A stretch of DNA of 38,665 nt from Acidovorax sp. NB1 (GCF_005405905.1 NZ_BJHU01000047.1:1-38665), one strand, 5' to 3'; positions 1-9,371 are shown, counted from the stretch's first letter. The notes: generated by a model not told the origin, from the sequence alone. Program-made: numbers and translations.

Positions 1-2655
1 TTCGAACTCAAGAGCCTGCCCAATGTCGCGGAAGTGGCGTCGGTGGGCGGCATGGTCAAGCAGTACCAGGTGGTGCTTGATCCGATCAAGCTCGCAGCCC
101 AAGGGCTGACCCAGGGGCAGGTGCGCGAGGCCATCCTGGGCGCCAACCAGGAAACGGGAGGATCGGTGCTGGAGTTGTCCGGGGCCGAGTACATGGTGCG
201 CGCCAGCGGCTACCTCAAGACACTGGACGACTTCCGGGCCATCCCGCTGGTGTCGCGCGCCGGGATTCCGGTGCGCCTGGGCGATGTTGCAACGCTCCAG
301 ATCGGGCCAGAGATGCGGCGCGGCATCGCCGAACTCGACGGCGAGGGCGAGGTGGCCGGTGGCGTGGTGGTCCTGCGCTCGGGCAAGAATGCCCAGGAAA
401 CCATAAAAGCCGTCAAGGCCAAGCTCAGTGAGCTGCAAAGCAGCCTGCCCCAGGGCGTGGAGATCGTGACCACCTACGACCGCAGCGCACTCATTGAGCG
501 GGCGATCCAGAACCTCACGACGAAACTCGTGGAGGAGTTCATCGTGGTGGCTGTGGTCTGTGTCTTGTTCCTCTGGCATCTGCGATCCGCGCTGGTTGCC
601 ATCATTTCTCTTCCGCTGGGGATCATGGCGGCGTTTCTGGTGATGCGTTACCAGGGCATCAACGCCAACATCATGTCCTTGGGCGGGATTGCTATTGCTG
701 TGGGCGCCATGGTGGATGCAGCGGTGGTGATGATCGAGAACGCCCACAAGAAGCTGGAGGCCTGGCAGCACAAGCATCCCGACCAGCAGTTGGTCGGTGA
801 AGAGCGCTGGAAAGTGATCACCGAAGCAGCCGAGGAAGTTGGGCCCGCGCTTTTCTTCTCGCTGCTCATCATCACGTTGTCCTTTGTGCCCGTTTTTACG
901 CTGGAAGCACAGGAAGGCCGCTTGTTTGGACCGCTGGCGTTCACGAAGACCTACGCGATGGCCGCAGCTGCGGCCCTCTCGGTCACGCTGATTCCGGTCC
1001 TCATGGGCTACTGGATCCGGGGGCGTATCCCTGACGAGCAGAAAAACCCCATCACGCGTGCGCTGATCGCCGTGTACCGACCTTGCCTGGAATGGGTGCT
1101 GCACCGTCCCAAATCCACCCTGGTCATCGCCGTGCTGGCGCTGGCGACCACGATGTGGCCGCTCTCCCGGCTAGGCGGCGAATTCCTGCCCAGACTGGAC
1201 GAAGGCGACCTGCTGTATATGCCTTCGGCGCTCCCGGGTCTTTCGGCACAGCGGGCAACCGAACTGCTGCAACTGAGCAACCGCATGATCAAGACGGTTC
1301 CCGAGGTTGAGCGCGTCTTCGGCAAGGCTGGCAGAGCGGAGACCGCCACCGATCCAGCGCCTCTGGAAATGTTCGAGACCACGGTAAAGCTCAAGCCCAG
1401 AGACCAATGGCGTCCAGGAATGACGCCCGAGGGTCTGATCGAGGAGTTGGACAAGGCCGTCAAGATCCCCGGCCTGTCCAACATCTGGATTCCGCCGATT
1501 CGCAACCGGATCGACATGCTCGCGACGGGCATCAAGAGTCCCATCGGGGTCAAGGTGACCGGCAACGACCTGAAGGTGATCGACGGGATCGCTGCCCAAG
1601 TCGAGCAGGTCGCCAAGGGCATTCCGGGAGTGACTTCGTCGTTGGCAGAGCGCCTGACGGGGGGGCGCTACGTCGATGTCCGCATCGACCGCACGGCCGC
1701 AGGGCGCTATGGGCTGAACGTGAGCGAAATCCAGGCTGTCGTTTCCGGGGCCATCGGTGGTGAAAACGTCTCTGAAACAGTCGAAGGCTTGGCCCGCTTC
1801 CCCATCAACCTGCGCTATCCGCGTGAGTGGAGAGACTCGCCCGAACGCTTGGCCCAATTGCCCATCTTCACCCCCATGGGGCAGCAGATCACGCTGGGCA
1901 CGGTGGCCAGCATCGCCATCACCGATGGGCCACCCATGCTCAAGAGCGAGAACGCCCGCCCATCAGGCTGGGTGTATGTCGATGTGCGGGGGCGCGATCT
2001 GGCATCGGTGGCCAATGACCTGCGCGATGCGGTGAGCCGCCAGATCAAGCTGGAGCCCGGGGTCAGCATCACGTACTCAGGCCAGTTCGAGTACCTGGAG
2101 CGGGCCAATGCCCGCCTGAAAGTAGTGGTGCCTGCCACCTTGCTGATCATCTTCGTGCTGTTGTACTTGACCTTCTCGCGCATGGGCGAGGCGGGACTGA
2201 TCATGGCGACACTGCCATTTGCGCTCACTGGGGGCATCTGGTTCCTGTACCTGATGAACTACAACCTGTCCATCGCCACCGGTGTGGGCTTCATCGCTCT
2301 GGCGGGGGTCGCGGCAGAGTTCGGGGTGGTCATGCTCATCTACCTCAAGCAGGCACTCGCAGAGAGATGTCCAGACGGCAGGCAGCCCACGCTGGAAGAG
2401 CTGCTGGATGCGATCCGGGAAGGTGCTGTGCTGCGCGTGCGCCCCAAGGCCATGACCGTGGCTGTCATCCTAGCGGGCCTGGTGCCCATCGTGTGGAGCA
2501 GCGGGACAGGCTCGGAGGTCATGAGCCGCATCGCGGCCCCCATGCTGGGCGGTATGGTGACAGCGCCGCTGCTGTCCTTGTTTGTGATTCCTGCGGCCTA
2601 TGTGCTGATGAGAAAGCCGAGAAAACGCGATCAGCCTGACACTGAGGCTTCGTGA
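1..2655 (+). CDS. cusA: CusA/SilA-type heavy-metal RND efflux pump, 5' end outside the window
   Basis: Inner-membrane proton-driven pump of the HME-RND family that exports Cu(I)/Ag(I) through a CusCBA-type tripartite channel. The reading frame is open from base 1, so about 884 C-terminal residues of a roughly 1,040-residue protein are present. Diagnostic segments are [19 protein letters not shown] in the first membrane block and [14 protein letters not shown] near the C-terminus; both resemble the monovalent-ion (CusA) branch more than CzcA. Two methionines known from E. coli CusA as the copper site align here: RIDMLATG (Met codon 1516) and [11 protein letters not shown] (Met codon 1936). The third (Met623 of E. 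coli) aligns with Asn at 1765 in GGENVSET. The cusCB partners should lie upstream of the window. The gene ends 60 bp before a transposon end. Confidence 0.92.
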   Translation, partial: FELKSLPNVAEVASVGGMVKQYQVVLDPIKLAAQGLTQGQVREAILGANQETGGSVLELSGAEYMVRASGYLKTLDDFRAIPLVSRAGIPVRLGDVATLQIGPEMRRGIAELDGEGEVAGGVVVLRSGKNAQETIKAVKAKLSELQSSLPQGVEIVTTYDRSALIERAIQNLTTKLVEEFIVVAVVCVLFLWHLRSALVAIISLPLGIMAAFLVMRYQGINANIMSLGGIAIAVGAMVDAAVVMIENAHKKLEAWQHKHPDQQLVGEERWKVITEAAEEVGPALFFSLLIITLSFVPVFTLEAQEGRLFGPLAFTKTYAMAAAAALSVTLIPVLMGYWIRGRIPDEQKNPITRALIAVYRPCLEWVLHRPKSTLVIAVLALATTMWPLSRLGGEFLPRLDEGDLLYMPSALPGLSAQRATELLQLSNRMIKTVPEVERVFGKAGRAETATDPAPLEMFETTVKLKPRDQWRPGMTPEGLIEELDKAVKIPGLSNIWIPPIRNRIDMLATGIKSPIGVKVTGNDLKVIDGIAAQVEQVAKGIPGVTSSLAERLTGGRYVDVRIDRTAAGRYGLNVSEIQAVVSGAIGGENVSETVEGLARFPINLRYPREWRDSPERLAQLPIFTPMGQQITLGTVASIAITDGPPMLKSENARPSGWVYVDVRGRDLASVANDLRDAVSRQIKLEPGVSITYSGQFEYLERANARLKVVVPATLLIIFVLLYLTFSRMGEAGLIMATLPFALTGGIWFLYLMNYNLSIATGVGFIALAGVAAEFGVVMLIYLKQALAERCPDGRQPTLEELLDAIREGAVLRVRPKAMTVAVILAGLVPIVWSSGTGSEVMSRIAAPMLGGMVTAPLLSLFVIPAAYVLMRKPRKRDQPDTEAS

Positions 2656-2715
2656 GGCAGGCTTAGGGCGGCCCCCTTAGGGGCGTCGAGTTTGCTGATC
2701 GAGAGGCTGCGTGGC

Positions 2716-2763
2716 TGTCATTTTCAAAAGACAACAGCACGAAATATCAAAAGTCGGCCGCAC
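2716..2763 (+). repeat. Tn5053/Tn402-type terminal inverted repeat with a second internal transposase-binding repeat
   Basis: The 25 bp at 2716-2740 begin TGTCATTTTCAAAAGACAAC and differ from the Tn402/In2 terminal repeat as I remember it at about three positions. A second copy of the TCAAAAG...GCAC core lies at 2747-2763, 23 bp after the first (2724-2740). Repeated binding sites of this kind are typical of tni-family ends, where TniA binds several 19-bp repeats. The repeat lies 60 bp after the cusA stop codon. Confidence 0.8.
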
Positions 2764-2778
2764 GGTCTTTTCTGACGT

Positions 2779-2816
2779 TGAAGCACCTCAGAAAACGGAA
2801 AATAAAGCACGCTAAG
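2779..2816 (+). repeat. Relic 38-bp inverted repeat of a Tn21-family (Tn3-type) transposon
   Basis: The inner 34 bp (2783-2816, ending AATAAAGCACGCTAAG) match the mer-side terminal repeat of Tn21 as remembered, but the outermost G-run is replaced (TGAA instead of GGGG). Transposases of this family need the outer bases, so this end is probably dead. It sits 16 bp before the merR stop codon, where Tn21/Tn501 also place it. It shows that the mer module was captured from a Tn21-like element. Confidence 0.8.
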
Positions 2817-2831
2817 GCGTAGCTCCCTCGG

Positions 2832-3266
2832 CTACACCGCGTTGGCACTGCGCGGTTCTTTCTCCCCTTGCAGCGCAGCAATCAGCGGACATGAAACGTT
2901 CCCTTGCCGCGCATGACAGGCGCACACCAGTTCAGACAGCACGCTTTCCATGCGAGCCAAGTCGGCCATCTTCTCGCGCACATCCTGAAGTTTGTGCTCG
3001 GCCAGGCTGCTGGCTTCCTCGCAGTGGGTGCCGTCATCCAGCCGTAGCAGCTCGGCGACCTCGTCCAAGCTGAAGCCCAGCCGCTGGGCTGATTTCACGA
3101 AGCGCACCCGCGTTACATCCGCCTCGCCATAGCGGCGGATGCTGCCATAGGGCTTGTCCGGCTCCAGCAACAAGCCCTTGCGCTGATAGAAGCGGATGGT
3201 CTCCACGTTGACCCCGGCCGCCTTGGCGAAAAGGCCGATGGTCAGATCCTTCAAATTGTTCTCCAT
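2832..3266 (-). CDS. merR: MerR, mercury-responsive transcriptional regulator
   Basis: Represses and, with Hg(II) bound, activates the divergent mer operon by untwisting its over-long promoter spacer. The protein is 144 residues, the normal MerR length, starting at [20 protein letters not shown]. The N-terminal winged helix-turn-helix is at about residues 8-50, followed by the dimerisation helix. The three Hg ligands Cys82, Cys117 and Cys126 are all present. An in-frame upstream start would add 16 residues that overlap the promoter and is not chosen. The gene is divergent from merT and reads toward the transposon end. Confidence 0.95.
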   Translation of the reverse strand: MENNLKDLTIGLFAKAAGVNVETIRFYQRKGLLLEPDKPYGSIRRYGEADVTRVRFVKSAQRLGFSLDEVAELLRLDDGTHCEEASSLAEHKLQDVREKMADLARMESVLSELVCACHARQGNVSCPLIAALQGEKEPRSANAV

Positions 3267-3271
3267 ATTGC

Positions 3272-3302
3272 TTGACTCCGTACATTGGTACGGAAGTAAG
3301 CT
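3272..3302 (+). promoter_or_regulatory. PmerT promoter and MerR operator
   Basis: The -35 box TTGACT (3272-3277) and the -10 box TAAGCT (3297-3302) are separated by 19 bp, the lengthened spacer that MerR-family activators require. Within the spacer lies a perfect dyad, CCGTAC-ATTG-GTACGG (3278-3293). The layout equals that of the Tn501 mer promoter. merR is read the other way from the same region. Confidence 0.93.
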
Positions 3303-3337
3303 TAAGCTATCCAATTCAGATTCGAAAGGACAAGCGT

Positions 3338-3688
3338 ATGCCTGAACCTCAAAACGGGCGCGGCGCCCTCTTCACTGGAGGGCTGGCCGCCATCCTCGCC
3401 TCGGCTTGCTGCCTCGGGCCGCTGGTTCTGATCGCCTTGGGGTTCAGCGGCGCTTGGATCGGCAACTTGACGGTGTTGGAACCCTATCGCCCCATCTTTA
3501 TCGGCGTGGCGCTGGTGGCGCTTTTCTTCGCCTGGCGGCGCATCTACCGCCCGGCGCAAGCCTGCAAACTGGGTGAGGTCTGCGCGATTCCCCAAGTGCG
3601 CGCTACTTACAAGCTCATTTTCTGGGTCGTGGCCGCGCTGGTTCTGGTCGCGCTCGGATTTCCCTACGTCATGCCATTTTTCTATTAA
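3338..3688 (+). CDS. merT: MerT, inner-membrane mercuric ion transporter
   Basis: Takes Hg(II) from periplasmic MerP and passes it through the inner membrane to MerA. The protein is 116 residues, the standard length, with three membrane helices. The first carries the vicinal pair Cys24-Cys25 and the cytoplasmic loop carries Cys76 and Cys82, all four being the known Hg-binding cysteines. The start [12 protein letters not shown] is chosen because AAAGGA lies 7 bp upstream; a longer reading from within the operator is not plausible. It is the first gene of the operon, with merP 15 bp downstream. Confidence 0.95.
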   Translation: MPEPQNGRGALFTGGLAAILASACCLGPLVLIALGFSGAWIGNLTVLEPYRPIFIGVALVALFFAWRRIYRPAQACKLGEVCAIPQVRATYKLIFWVVAALVLVALGFPYVMPFFY

Positions 3689-3703
3689 TCACAGGAGTTC
3701 ACT

Positions 3704-3979
3704 ATGAAAAAACTGTTTGCCTCCCTCGCCCTCGTTGCCGTTGTTGCCCCCGTGTGGGCCGCCACCCAGACCGTCACGCTGTCCGTACCGGGCATGACTT
3801 GCTCCGCTTGCCCGATCACCGTCAAGAAGGCGATTTCCAAGGTCGAAGGCGTCAGCAAAGTTGATGTGACCTTCGAGACGCGCGAAGCCGTCGTCACCTT
3901 CGATGATGCCAAGACCAGCGTGCAGAAGCTGACCAAGGCCACCGGGGACGCGGGCTATCCGTCCAGCGTCAAGCAGTGA
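3704..3979 (+). CDS. merP: MerP, periplasmic mercury-binding protein
   Basis: Periplasmic scavenger of Hg(II) that delivers the ion to MerT. The protein is 91 residues. A signal peptide (MKKLFASLALVAVVAPVWA) is followed by an HMA fold with the metal site GMTCSAC (Cys33 and Cys36). A ribosome-binding site (CAGGAG) precedes the start. Length and sequence agree with transposon-borne MerP. merA follows after 71 bp; no merC or merF gene lies between them. Confidence 0.95.
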   Translation: MKKLFASLALVAVVAPVWAATQTVTLSVPGMTCSACPITVKKAISKVEGVSKVDVTFETREAVVTFDDAKTSVQKLTKATGDAGYPSSVKQ

Positions 3980-4038
3980 GTCACTGAAAACGGCACCGCA
4001 GCACATTTGACGTCATTGCCTGGCGCCACAAACGATAA

Positions 4039-5736
<1,698 letters not shown>

Positions 5737-5755
5737 GGGAAAAAGGAGGTGTTCA

Positions 5756-6110
5756 ATGAACGCCTACACAGTGTCCCGGCTGGCCCTTGATGCCGGGGTG
5801 AGCGTGCATATCGTGCGCGACTACCTGCTGCGCGGACTGCTGCGGCCGGTGGCGTGCACCCCAGGCGTTCGATGACGCCGCCTTGCAACGCCTGTGCTTC
5901 GTGCGGGCCGCCTTCGAGGCGGGCATTAGCCTGGACGCACTGACGCGGCTGTATCGGGCGCTGGATGCTGCGGACGCCAACGAAGCGGCCACGCAGCTTG
6001 CCGTGCTGCGCCAGTTCGTCGAACGTCGGCGCGAAGCGCTGGCCGATCTGGAAGTGCAGTTGGCCACCCTGCCGACCGAGCCGGCCCAGCACGCGGAGAG
6101 TCTGCCATGA
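5756..6110 (+). pseudogene. merD: merD, frameshifted by an apparent 11-bp deletion
   Basis: MerD is a MerR-like co-regulator that helps switch the mer operon off. The start [20 protein letters not shown] (5756) follows a good ribosome-binding site (AGGAGG). The frame runs through [12 protein letters not shown] and then hits TGA at 5873-5875, giving 39 residues. The remaining MerD sequence ([12 protein letters not shown] ... [14 protein letters not shown]) continues in another frame to TGA at 6108-6110. Intact alleles have GGYGLFDDAALQ at the junction; the shift fits loss of about 11 bp there. The last stop codon overlaps the merE start, so ribosome coupling to merE may be weakened. A restart at TTG 5883 could give a 75-residue C-terminal piece. 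Confidence 0.88.
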
Positions 6111-6343
6111 ACAGCCCCGAGCGCTTGCCGACCGAGACACACAAGCCGTTCACCGGCTACCTGTGGGGCACGCTGGCCGTGCTCACCTGTCCCTGCCATT
6201 TGCCGATTCTCGCCATTGTGCTCGCGGGAACAACGGCCGGCGCGTTCATCGGGGAGTATTGGGGTATTGCAGCCCTCACGCTGACCGGTTTGTTTGTCCT
6301 GTCTGTGACGCGGCTGCTGCGGGCCTTCAGGGGGCGATCATGA
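6107..6343 (+). CDS. merE: MerE, small mercury transport protein
   Basis: Inner-membrane protein implicated in Hg(II) and methylmercury uptake. The protein is 78 residues with two membrane helices; the first contains the Cys-Pro-Cys motif [12 protein letters not shown] that defines the family. The start ATG overlaps the merD stop (ATGA), and its own stop overlaps the next start (ATGA at 6340-6343). Length and sequence fit Tn21-type MerE. Confidence 0.93.
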   Translation: MNSPERLPTETHKPFTGYLWGTLAVLTCPCHLPILAIVLAGTTAGAFIGEYWGIAALTLTGLFVLSVTRLLRAFRGRS

Positions 6344-6750
6344 GCGCTTCCCAACCCATTGAATGGACGGTGGCGCAACTGGCGCTGGCGCTGGCGCTGG
6401 CGGTTGCGGTTGCGGTTGCGGTTGCGGGCGGTCAGCTTGATCTGCACTACCAGCCGATTGTCGATTTGCGTAGTGACCAGATTGTCGGCGCGGAAGCCCT
6501 GTTGCGCTGGCGTCACCCGATGCTCGGACTGTTGCCGCCGGGCCAGTTCCTGCCCGTGACCGAATCGTCTGGCCTGATGCATGAAATCGGTGCTTGGGTG
6601 CTGGGCGCAGCCTGCCGTCAGATGCGCGACTGGCAGGCGCTGGCATGGCAACCGTTCCGGCTGGCCGTCAATGTTTCGGCGAGCCAGGTGGGGTCTGACT
6701 TCGACGGGTGGGTACCAGGTCAGCGGCGCCCCCCCTGTCGCTATCGCTGA
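6340..6750 (+). pseudogene. urf2 (EAL-domain protein), truncated at the 3' end
   Basis: In Tn21/Tn501 urf2 encodes an EAL-type (cyclic-di-GMP phosphodiesterase family) protein of about 330 residues downstream of merE. Only the first ~125 residues match here, through LDLHYQPIVDLRS, the EAL motif in AEALLRWRHP (EAL at 52-54) and LLPPGQFLP, ending at DFDGWV. About eleven unrelated residues (PGQRRPPCRYR) and a stop follow. The later catalytic acidic residues and the essential lysine are absent, so no phosphodiesterase activity is expected. Residues 14-29 are a Leu-Ala/Val-Ala run from a hexanucleotide repeat, where family members have only a few residues. The known Tn5053 urf2M is also truncated. 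Confidence 0.85.
6379..6426 (+). repeat. Tandem hexanucleotide repeat inside urf2
   Basis: Four copies of CTGGCG (6379-6402) are followed by four copies of GTTGCG (6403-6426). They encode LALALALA then VAVAVAVA. In frame, six-base unit changes add or remove two residues without shifting the frame. Such runs expand by replication slippage. Confidence 0.9.
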
Positions 6751-6956
6751 AAACTGAAGATCCGATAAGAGCACCGTCGCCGCCATCAATGGCACCCAAT
6801 TGAGCTATCGATCAAGCATGGATGCAAAGGAACCGAACACATTCCCACTTCTGAAATGCGTAGTGCTTGCGGGCGGCAGTAACGGGCTCAGGGGGAACGC
6901 GCCTTGCGCTGGTCGATTCAGGAAGGTGGTTTACAGAATCTCAATGAGATTTTGTG

Positions 6957-6980
6957 GCGAGCGCCCCTCAGGACGCTCGC
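6957..6980 (-). terminator. GC-rich hairpin just after the Met-rich lipoprotein gene
   Basis: A perfect 7-bp stem, GCGAGCG and CGCTCGC, has a 10-base loop and lies 8 bp past the minus-strand stop at 6989. The U-run expected of a strong intrinsic terminator is missing. The remaining sequence from 6751 to 6956, between the urf2 break and this hairpin, shows no gene that I can support. Confidence 0.4.
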
Positions 6981-6988
6981 GGGGGAGG

Positions 6989-7495
6989 CTACCTGGATGG
7001 CATGGCCGCCTGGCGGTCCACCATCATTTGCATCATTTGTTCCATCATGGCCATGCGGCGCTCCATTTGAGCGTGCATGCCCATCATGCCGCCTCCCATG
7101 CCCGAGTTTCCAGATGCTGCAGGTGCGGCAGGTTTGGCCTGCGCCCCTTGCTGCATCATCCCCATACCCATGCCACCAGAATTACCTGCACCCATCATGG
7201 TCATACCGGACTGCATGAGCTTCATGTGTTCATCCATCAGCGCAGAACGTTCGGCGGGAGTCTTGGCCGCCTGCATTTTTTTGTGCATTTCCTGCATCGC
7301 CGTCATCTGACGATCAAAGGCGTCCGGTGTCGGCGGGGTGGTAGCTGCCGGGGCAGACTGGGTGGTTACGCCACCGCTCTGCGCATCACCGGGGTGGTGG
7401 CCTGCGTGTTCGTCCGCAGGTTTTGGAGATTGCGCGACGGCACAGCCCGCCACGAAAAGGGTTGTCAACAGCCCAGCGACGATATTCAGACGCAT
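6989..7495 (-). CDS. Methionine-rich lipoprotein, probable periplasmic copper/silver-binding protein
   Basis: A 168-residue protein with a lipoprotein signal (MRLNIVAGLLTTLFVAGC, lipobox VAGC). Next come a His/Asp patch (DEHAGHHPGD), a short predicted helix, and a C-terminal half dense in Met and Gly (GGMGMGMMQQ, GGGMMGMHAQMERRMAMMEQ). Met and His clusters of this kind bind Cu(I)/Ag(I) in the oxidising periplasm. AAGGAGA precedes the start. It is the second gene after the HMA protein (18-bp gap) under a CueR-type promoter, and cusA lies nearby, so a role in copper sequestration is inferred. No exact family name is recognised. Confidence 0.75.
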   Translation of the reverse strand: MRLNIVAGLLTTLFVAGCAVAQSPKPADEHAGHHPGDAQSGGVTTQSAPAATTPPTPDAFDRQMTAMQEMHKKMQAAKTPAERSALMDEHMKLMQSGMTMMGAGNSGGMGMGMMQQGAQAKPAAPAASGNSGMGGGMMGMHAQMERRMAMMEQMMQMMVDRQAAMPSR

Positions 7496-7513
7496 GATGG
7501 TCTCCTTGTTGGT

Positions 7514-7837
7514 TCAACTGCAGCATGACGACGTACGGTTCGCAGCACCTTGATTCACATCAACAGAGGTTGTGGACCGAGACGAACAGCAGCAGCCACC
7601 GGTTGTTCGGCGCGATGAAGTCGCCACCACGGCGTCTGCTTTGTATCCGGCACGCTCAATTGCAGAGCGAACAAGCTCTACAGTGTCGTCTTCGGCTTGC
7701 CCAGGAACGCGGACCTGCCGCGCGGCCACATCGATTTCTACTTCGACGCCTGCTGGCAGTTGGGCCTGAGCTATTGCTCGACGAATACGCTGAGCACAAC
7801 CGCCGCACGTCATATCAAGAACATTGAAATGGACCAT
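7514..7837 (-). CDS. Heavy-metal-associated (CopZ-like) domain protein with a Cys-rich tail
   Basis: A 107-residue cytoplasmic metal-binding protein. The HMA domain covers residues 1-72, with the metal loop LDMTCGGCAQRI (Cys11, Cys14). Unlike ordinary CopZ (about 65-70 residues) it carries a 35-residue tail with Cys82-84 (GGCCCSSRS) and a terminal Cys105-Cys106 pair (SSCCS). The start is fixed by AAAGGAGG 6 bp upstream; an ATG 24 bp earlier lacks such a site. It is first in the operon with the Met-rich lipoprotein and directly behind a MerR-family promoter. A Cu(I) chaperone or buffer is the likeliest role. Confidence 0.85.
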   Translation of the reverse strand: MVHFNVLDMTCGGCAQRIRRAIAQAQLPAGVEVEIDVAARQVRVPGQAEDDTVELVRSAIERAGYKADAVVATSSRRTTGGCCCSSRSTTSVDVNQGAANRTSSCCS

Positions 7838-7867
7838 GTGAGCCTCCTTTGGTTGATTCACGTTTTG

Positions 7868-7898
7868 ACTATGAACCTTGCCACGGTGGGAAGGTCAA
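7868..7898 (-). promoter_or_regulatory. CueR-type (MerR-family) metal-responsive promoter
   Basis: Read on the minus strand, -35 TTGACC (7893-7898) and -10 CATAGT (7868-7873) are 19 bp apart. A near-perfect dyad (ACCTT...AAGGT on the plus strand, 7875-7895) lies between them. Spacing and the CCTTGCC/GGCAAGG-like arms match promoters of copper-sensing MerR regulators. No cueR gene is in the window, so the regulator must act from elsewhere. Confidence 0.8.
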
Positions 7899-8070
7899 GG
7901 CCTCACGGAATTCAATCGGCATATAAGCTCGGAAAGCAGCAAACGAGCCCATTGCTGGTGGTGTCTCTACGAGTTAGAACGCTCGCGCCTTGGGTGAACG
8001 ACCGTCGAAAATCTCCATCTCAGCCGAGGGGAAGGACACCTTTGGCGCCTTGCGCATTCCCGCCGCGTGC

Positions 8071-8523
8071 CTAGCGCGCAGGCGCCACCATAGCGGTGGC
8101 AATTGCCAAATGTTGGGCTGGCCCTGTACCTGCCTGAGAGAGAAAGCCCTCGGCGAACGAGAAGTTTTTAGCAGATCGAACCACATGCGCTTGGAATGCA
8201 AGCGACTCGTTGACAAGTGCAAGGGACAAAAATTTGACCGACAACTCCAGAGTGACGACGACCTTGGAATCGTAGTGACCCAAACCGGCAAGCACGAAGG
8301 CTGCATCAAAACCTGCGGCGATAACACCGCCATTGATTGCGGAGGTTCCTCCACCTCCCTGAAGGCCAGATTCGATTTTGGTGAAATTGATGATCGCCAA
8401 GCCTGGCTCTTTGAACGCCCCCCTAAACCCAAACCAAGCAATTTCTTTCCTGGCGTTGAATTGAGCCAATTGCTCTTCGCGCTGAGTGGAGACTAGGCGA
8501 AACGGGATGGTCGGACTATGCAT
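8071..8523 (-). CDS. PaaI-like hotdog-fold thioesterase
   Basis: A 150-residue protein of the hotdog thioesterase class that hydrolyses acyl-CoA or similar thioesters. The central helix segment TSAINGGVIAAGFDAAF carries the family's Gly-Gly and the acidic residue. The following strand VVVTLELSVKFLSLA and the C-terminal VVRSAKNFSFAEGFL are typical. The start is preceded by no clear ribosome-binding site. Its local GC content is lower than that of the chromosome to the right. No partner pathway gene is adjacent; three phased repeats lie just upstream. Confidence 0.7.
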   Translation of the reverse strand: MHSPTIPFRLVSTQREEQLAQFNARKEIAWFGFRGAFKEPGLAIINFTKIESGLQGGGGTSAINGGVIAAGFDAAFVLAGLGHYDSKVVVTLELSVKFLSLALVNESLAFQAHVVRSAKNFSFAEGFLSQAGTGPAQHLAIATAMVAPAR

Positions 8524-8545
8524 GGGAAAGCAACGGTGCGTTTAC

Positions 8546-8607
8546 CGTCCAAATGTACATTGAGGGCTCGTCCAAATGTACATTCAGGATGCGTCCAACC
8601 TTGCATC
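8546..8607. repeat. Three direct repeats phased at 23 bp
   Basis: Two identical 16-bp copies, CGTCCAAATGTACATT, lie at 8546-8561 and 8569-8584. A degenerate third (CGTCCAACCTTGCATC) lies at 8592-8607. Starts are exactly 23 bp apart. Each full copy contains the palindrome AATGTACATT. They occupy the gap between the thioesterase start and the HAD gene. Regulator binding sites or transposase-binding repeats of an element end are both possible. The rest of this gap (8608-8688) shows nothing recognisable. Confidence 0.8.
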
Positions 8608-8688
8608 CAAGACACTTGCGGCAGGGGATTTCTCGAATGAAGGTTCGATAGTTAGACCGTTTTTAAGTCCACCGTGCCCCGCGAGCTG

Positions 8689-9318
8689 CTATGGGGTTCT
8701 GGCCGACAAGGCGACATGACAGCTGCGCAGTTTCTCCCTCAGTTCGTGTTGTACCTCGGGGTTTGACAAGCCCGTAGTTCCCTCGCATGCGATCAGGTTT
8801 TGCCGACAGGAGTCAGGCCAATCTTCCAGATCATCATCGAGTGCTATCCACTGATGGGGTTTTCTGCGCTGAGCGTCTTCTTGAACTTGCACGCCCCGGG
8901 GTGTGGTGCGGAACATGGACAGGTTCCATGGGTCCACGCCATGCACACGTCTGTGGTAGGTCCCGCCAATAAACCGAGCACGCAAGGACGCCGGAAGGCG
9001 CTTAAGGGTTGCGCTGTACCCTGGGCGGATGCACCAGGTGCTACTCAGTACCAGGGCGACTGCCGGGTGGGGTTGGAGCACCGACTCCAGGAATGGAACC
9101 CATTCGAACAGCGAATGTCCTGCAGCCTCATACGGGCTCATGTAGATGCCCTTGCGTGGATGCCAGAGCACTTTTTCATGGTGAACAACGCCATCGAGAT
9201 CGAGGTACAGGACGACGTCCGCGCTGCGTGGAGTGGACGCAGGGAGATATGGGGAAATTTGGCCAGAGGACAGAGCCATATGTTGGGACTGGACTGTGCT
9301 TGGTGGGGATATAGTCAA
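8689..9318 (-). CDS. HAD-superfamily protein of the 'Swiss Army Knife' RNA-repair type
   Basis: A 209-residue protein. The HAD nucleophile motif VVLYLDLDGVVHHEKV has Asp40 and Asp42, motif II is LSSTW (91-95) and the acidic motif is WIALDDDLEDWP (Asp161-163). This set and the spacing resemble the HAD domain found in Swiss-Army-Knife RNA-repair proteins, which probably act as phosphatases on nucleic-acid ends. The longest reading starts at TTG (9318), but ATG at 9279 would keep the whole domain; neither has a clear ribosome-binding site. It lies 53 bp downstream of a DUF2384 gene on the same strand. A divergent paralogue is at 11457. Function is not proven for the family. Confidence 0.75.
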   Translation of the reverse strand: MTISPPSTVQSQHMALSSGQISPYLPASTPRSADVVLYLDLDGVVHHEKVLWHPRKGIYMSPYEAAGHSLFEWVPFLESVLQPHPAVALVLSSTWCIRPGYSATLKRLPASLRARFIGGTYHRRVHGVDPWNLSMFRTTPRGVQVQEDAQRRKPHQWIALDDDLEDWPDSCRQNLIACEGTTGLSNPEVQHELREKLRSCHVALSARTP

Positions 9319-9371
9319 GGAGGACGGCGGGGCCAGAGCGGACTCAGAACTTGCCAGCCACGTGCGTATTC

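Noticed and set aside
2661..2695. Possible terminator after cusA
   Set aside because: Short GC-rich CCCC/GGGG pairing without a U-run; too weak to support.
5965..6339. In-frame extension upstream of the urf2 start, giving a 261-residue reading
   Set aside because: It runs through merD and merE in another frame. The ATG at 6340 overlaps the merE stop and matches the start of urf2 proteins.
7990..8496. 168-residue plus-strand frame opposite the thioesterase
   Set aside because: No recognised motif, whereas the minus strand shows hotdog thioesterase motifs over its whole length.
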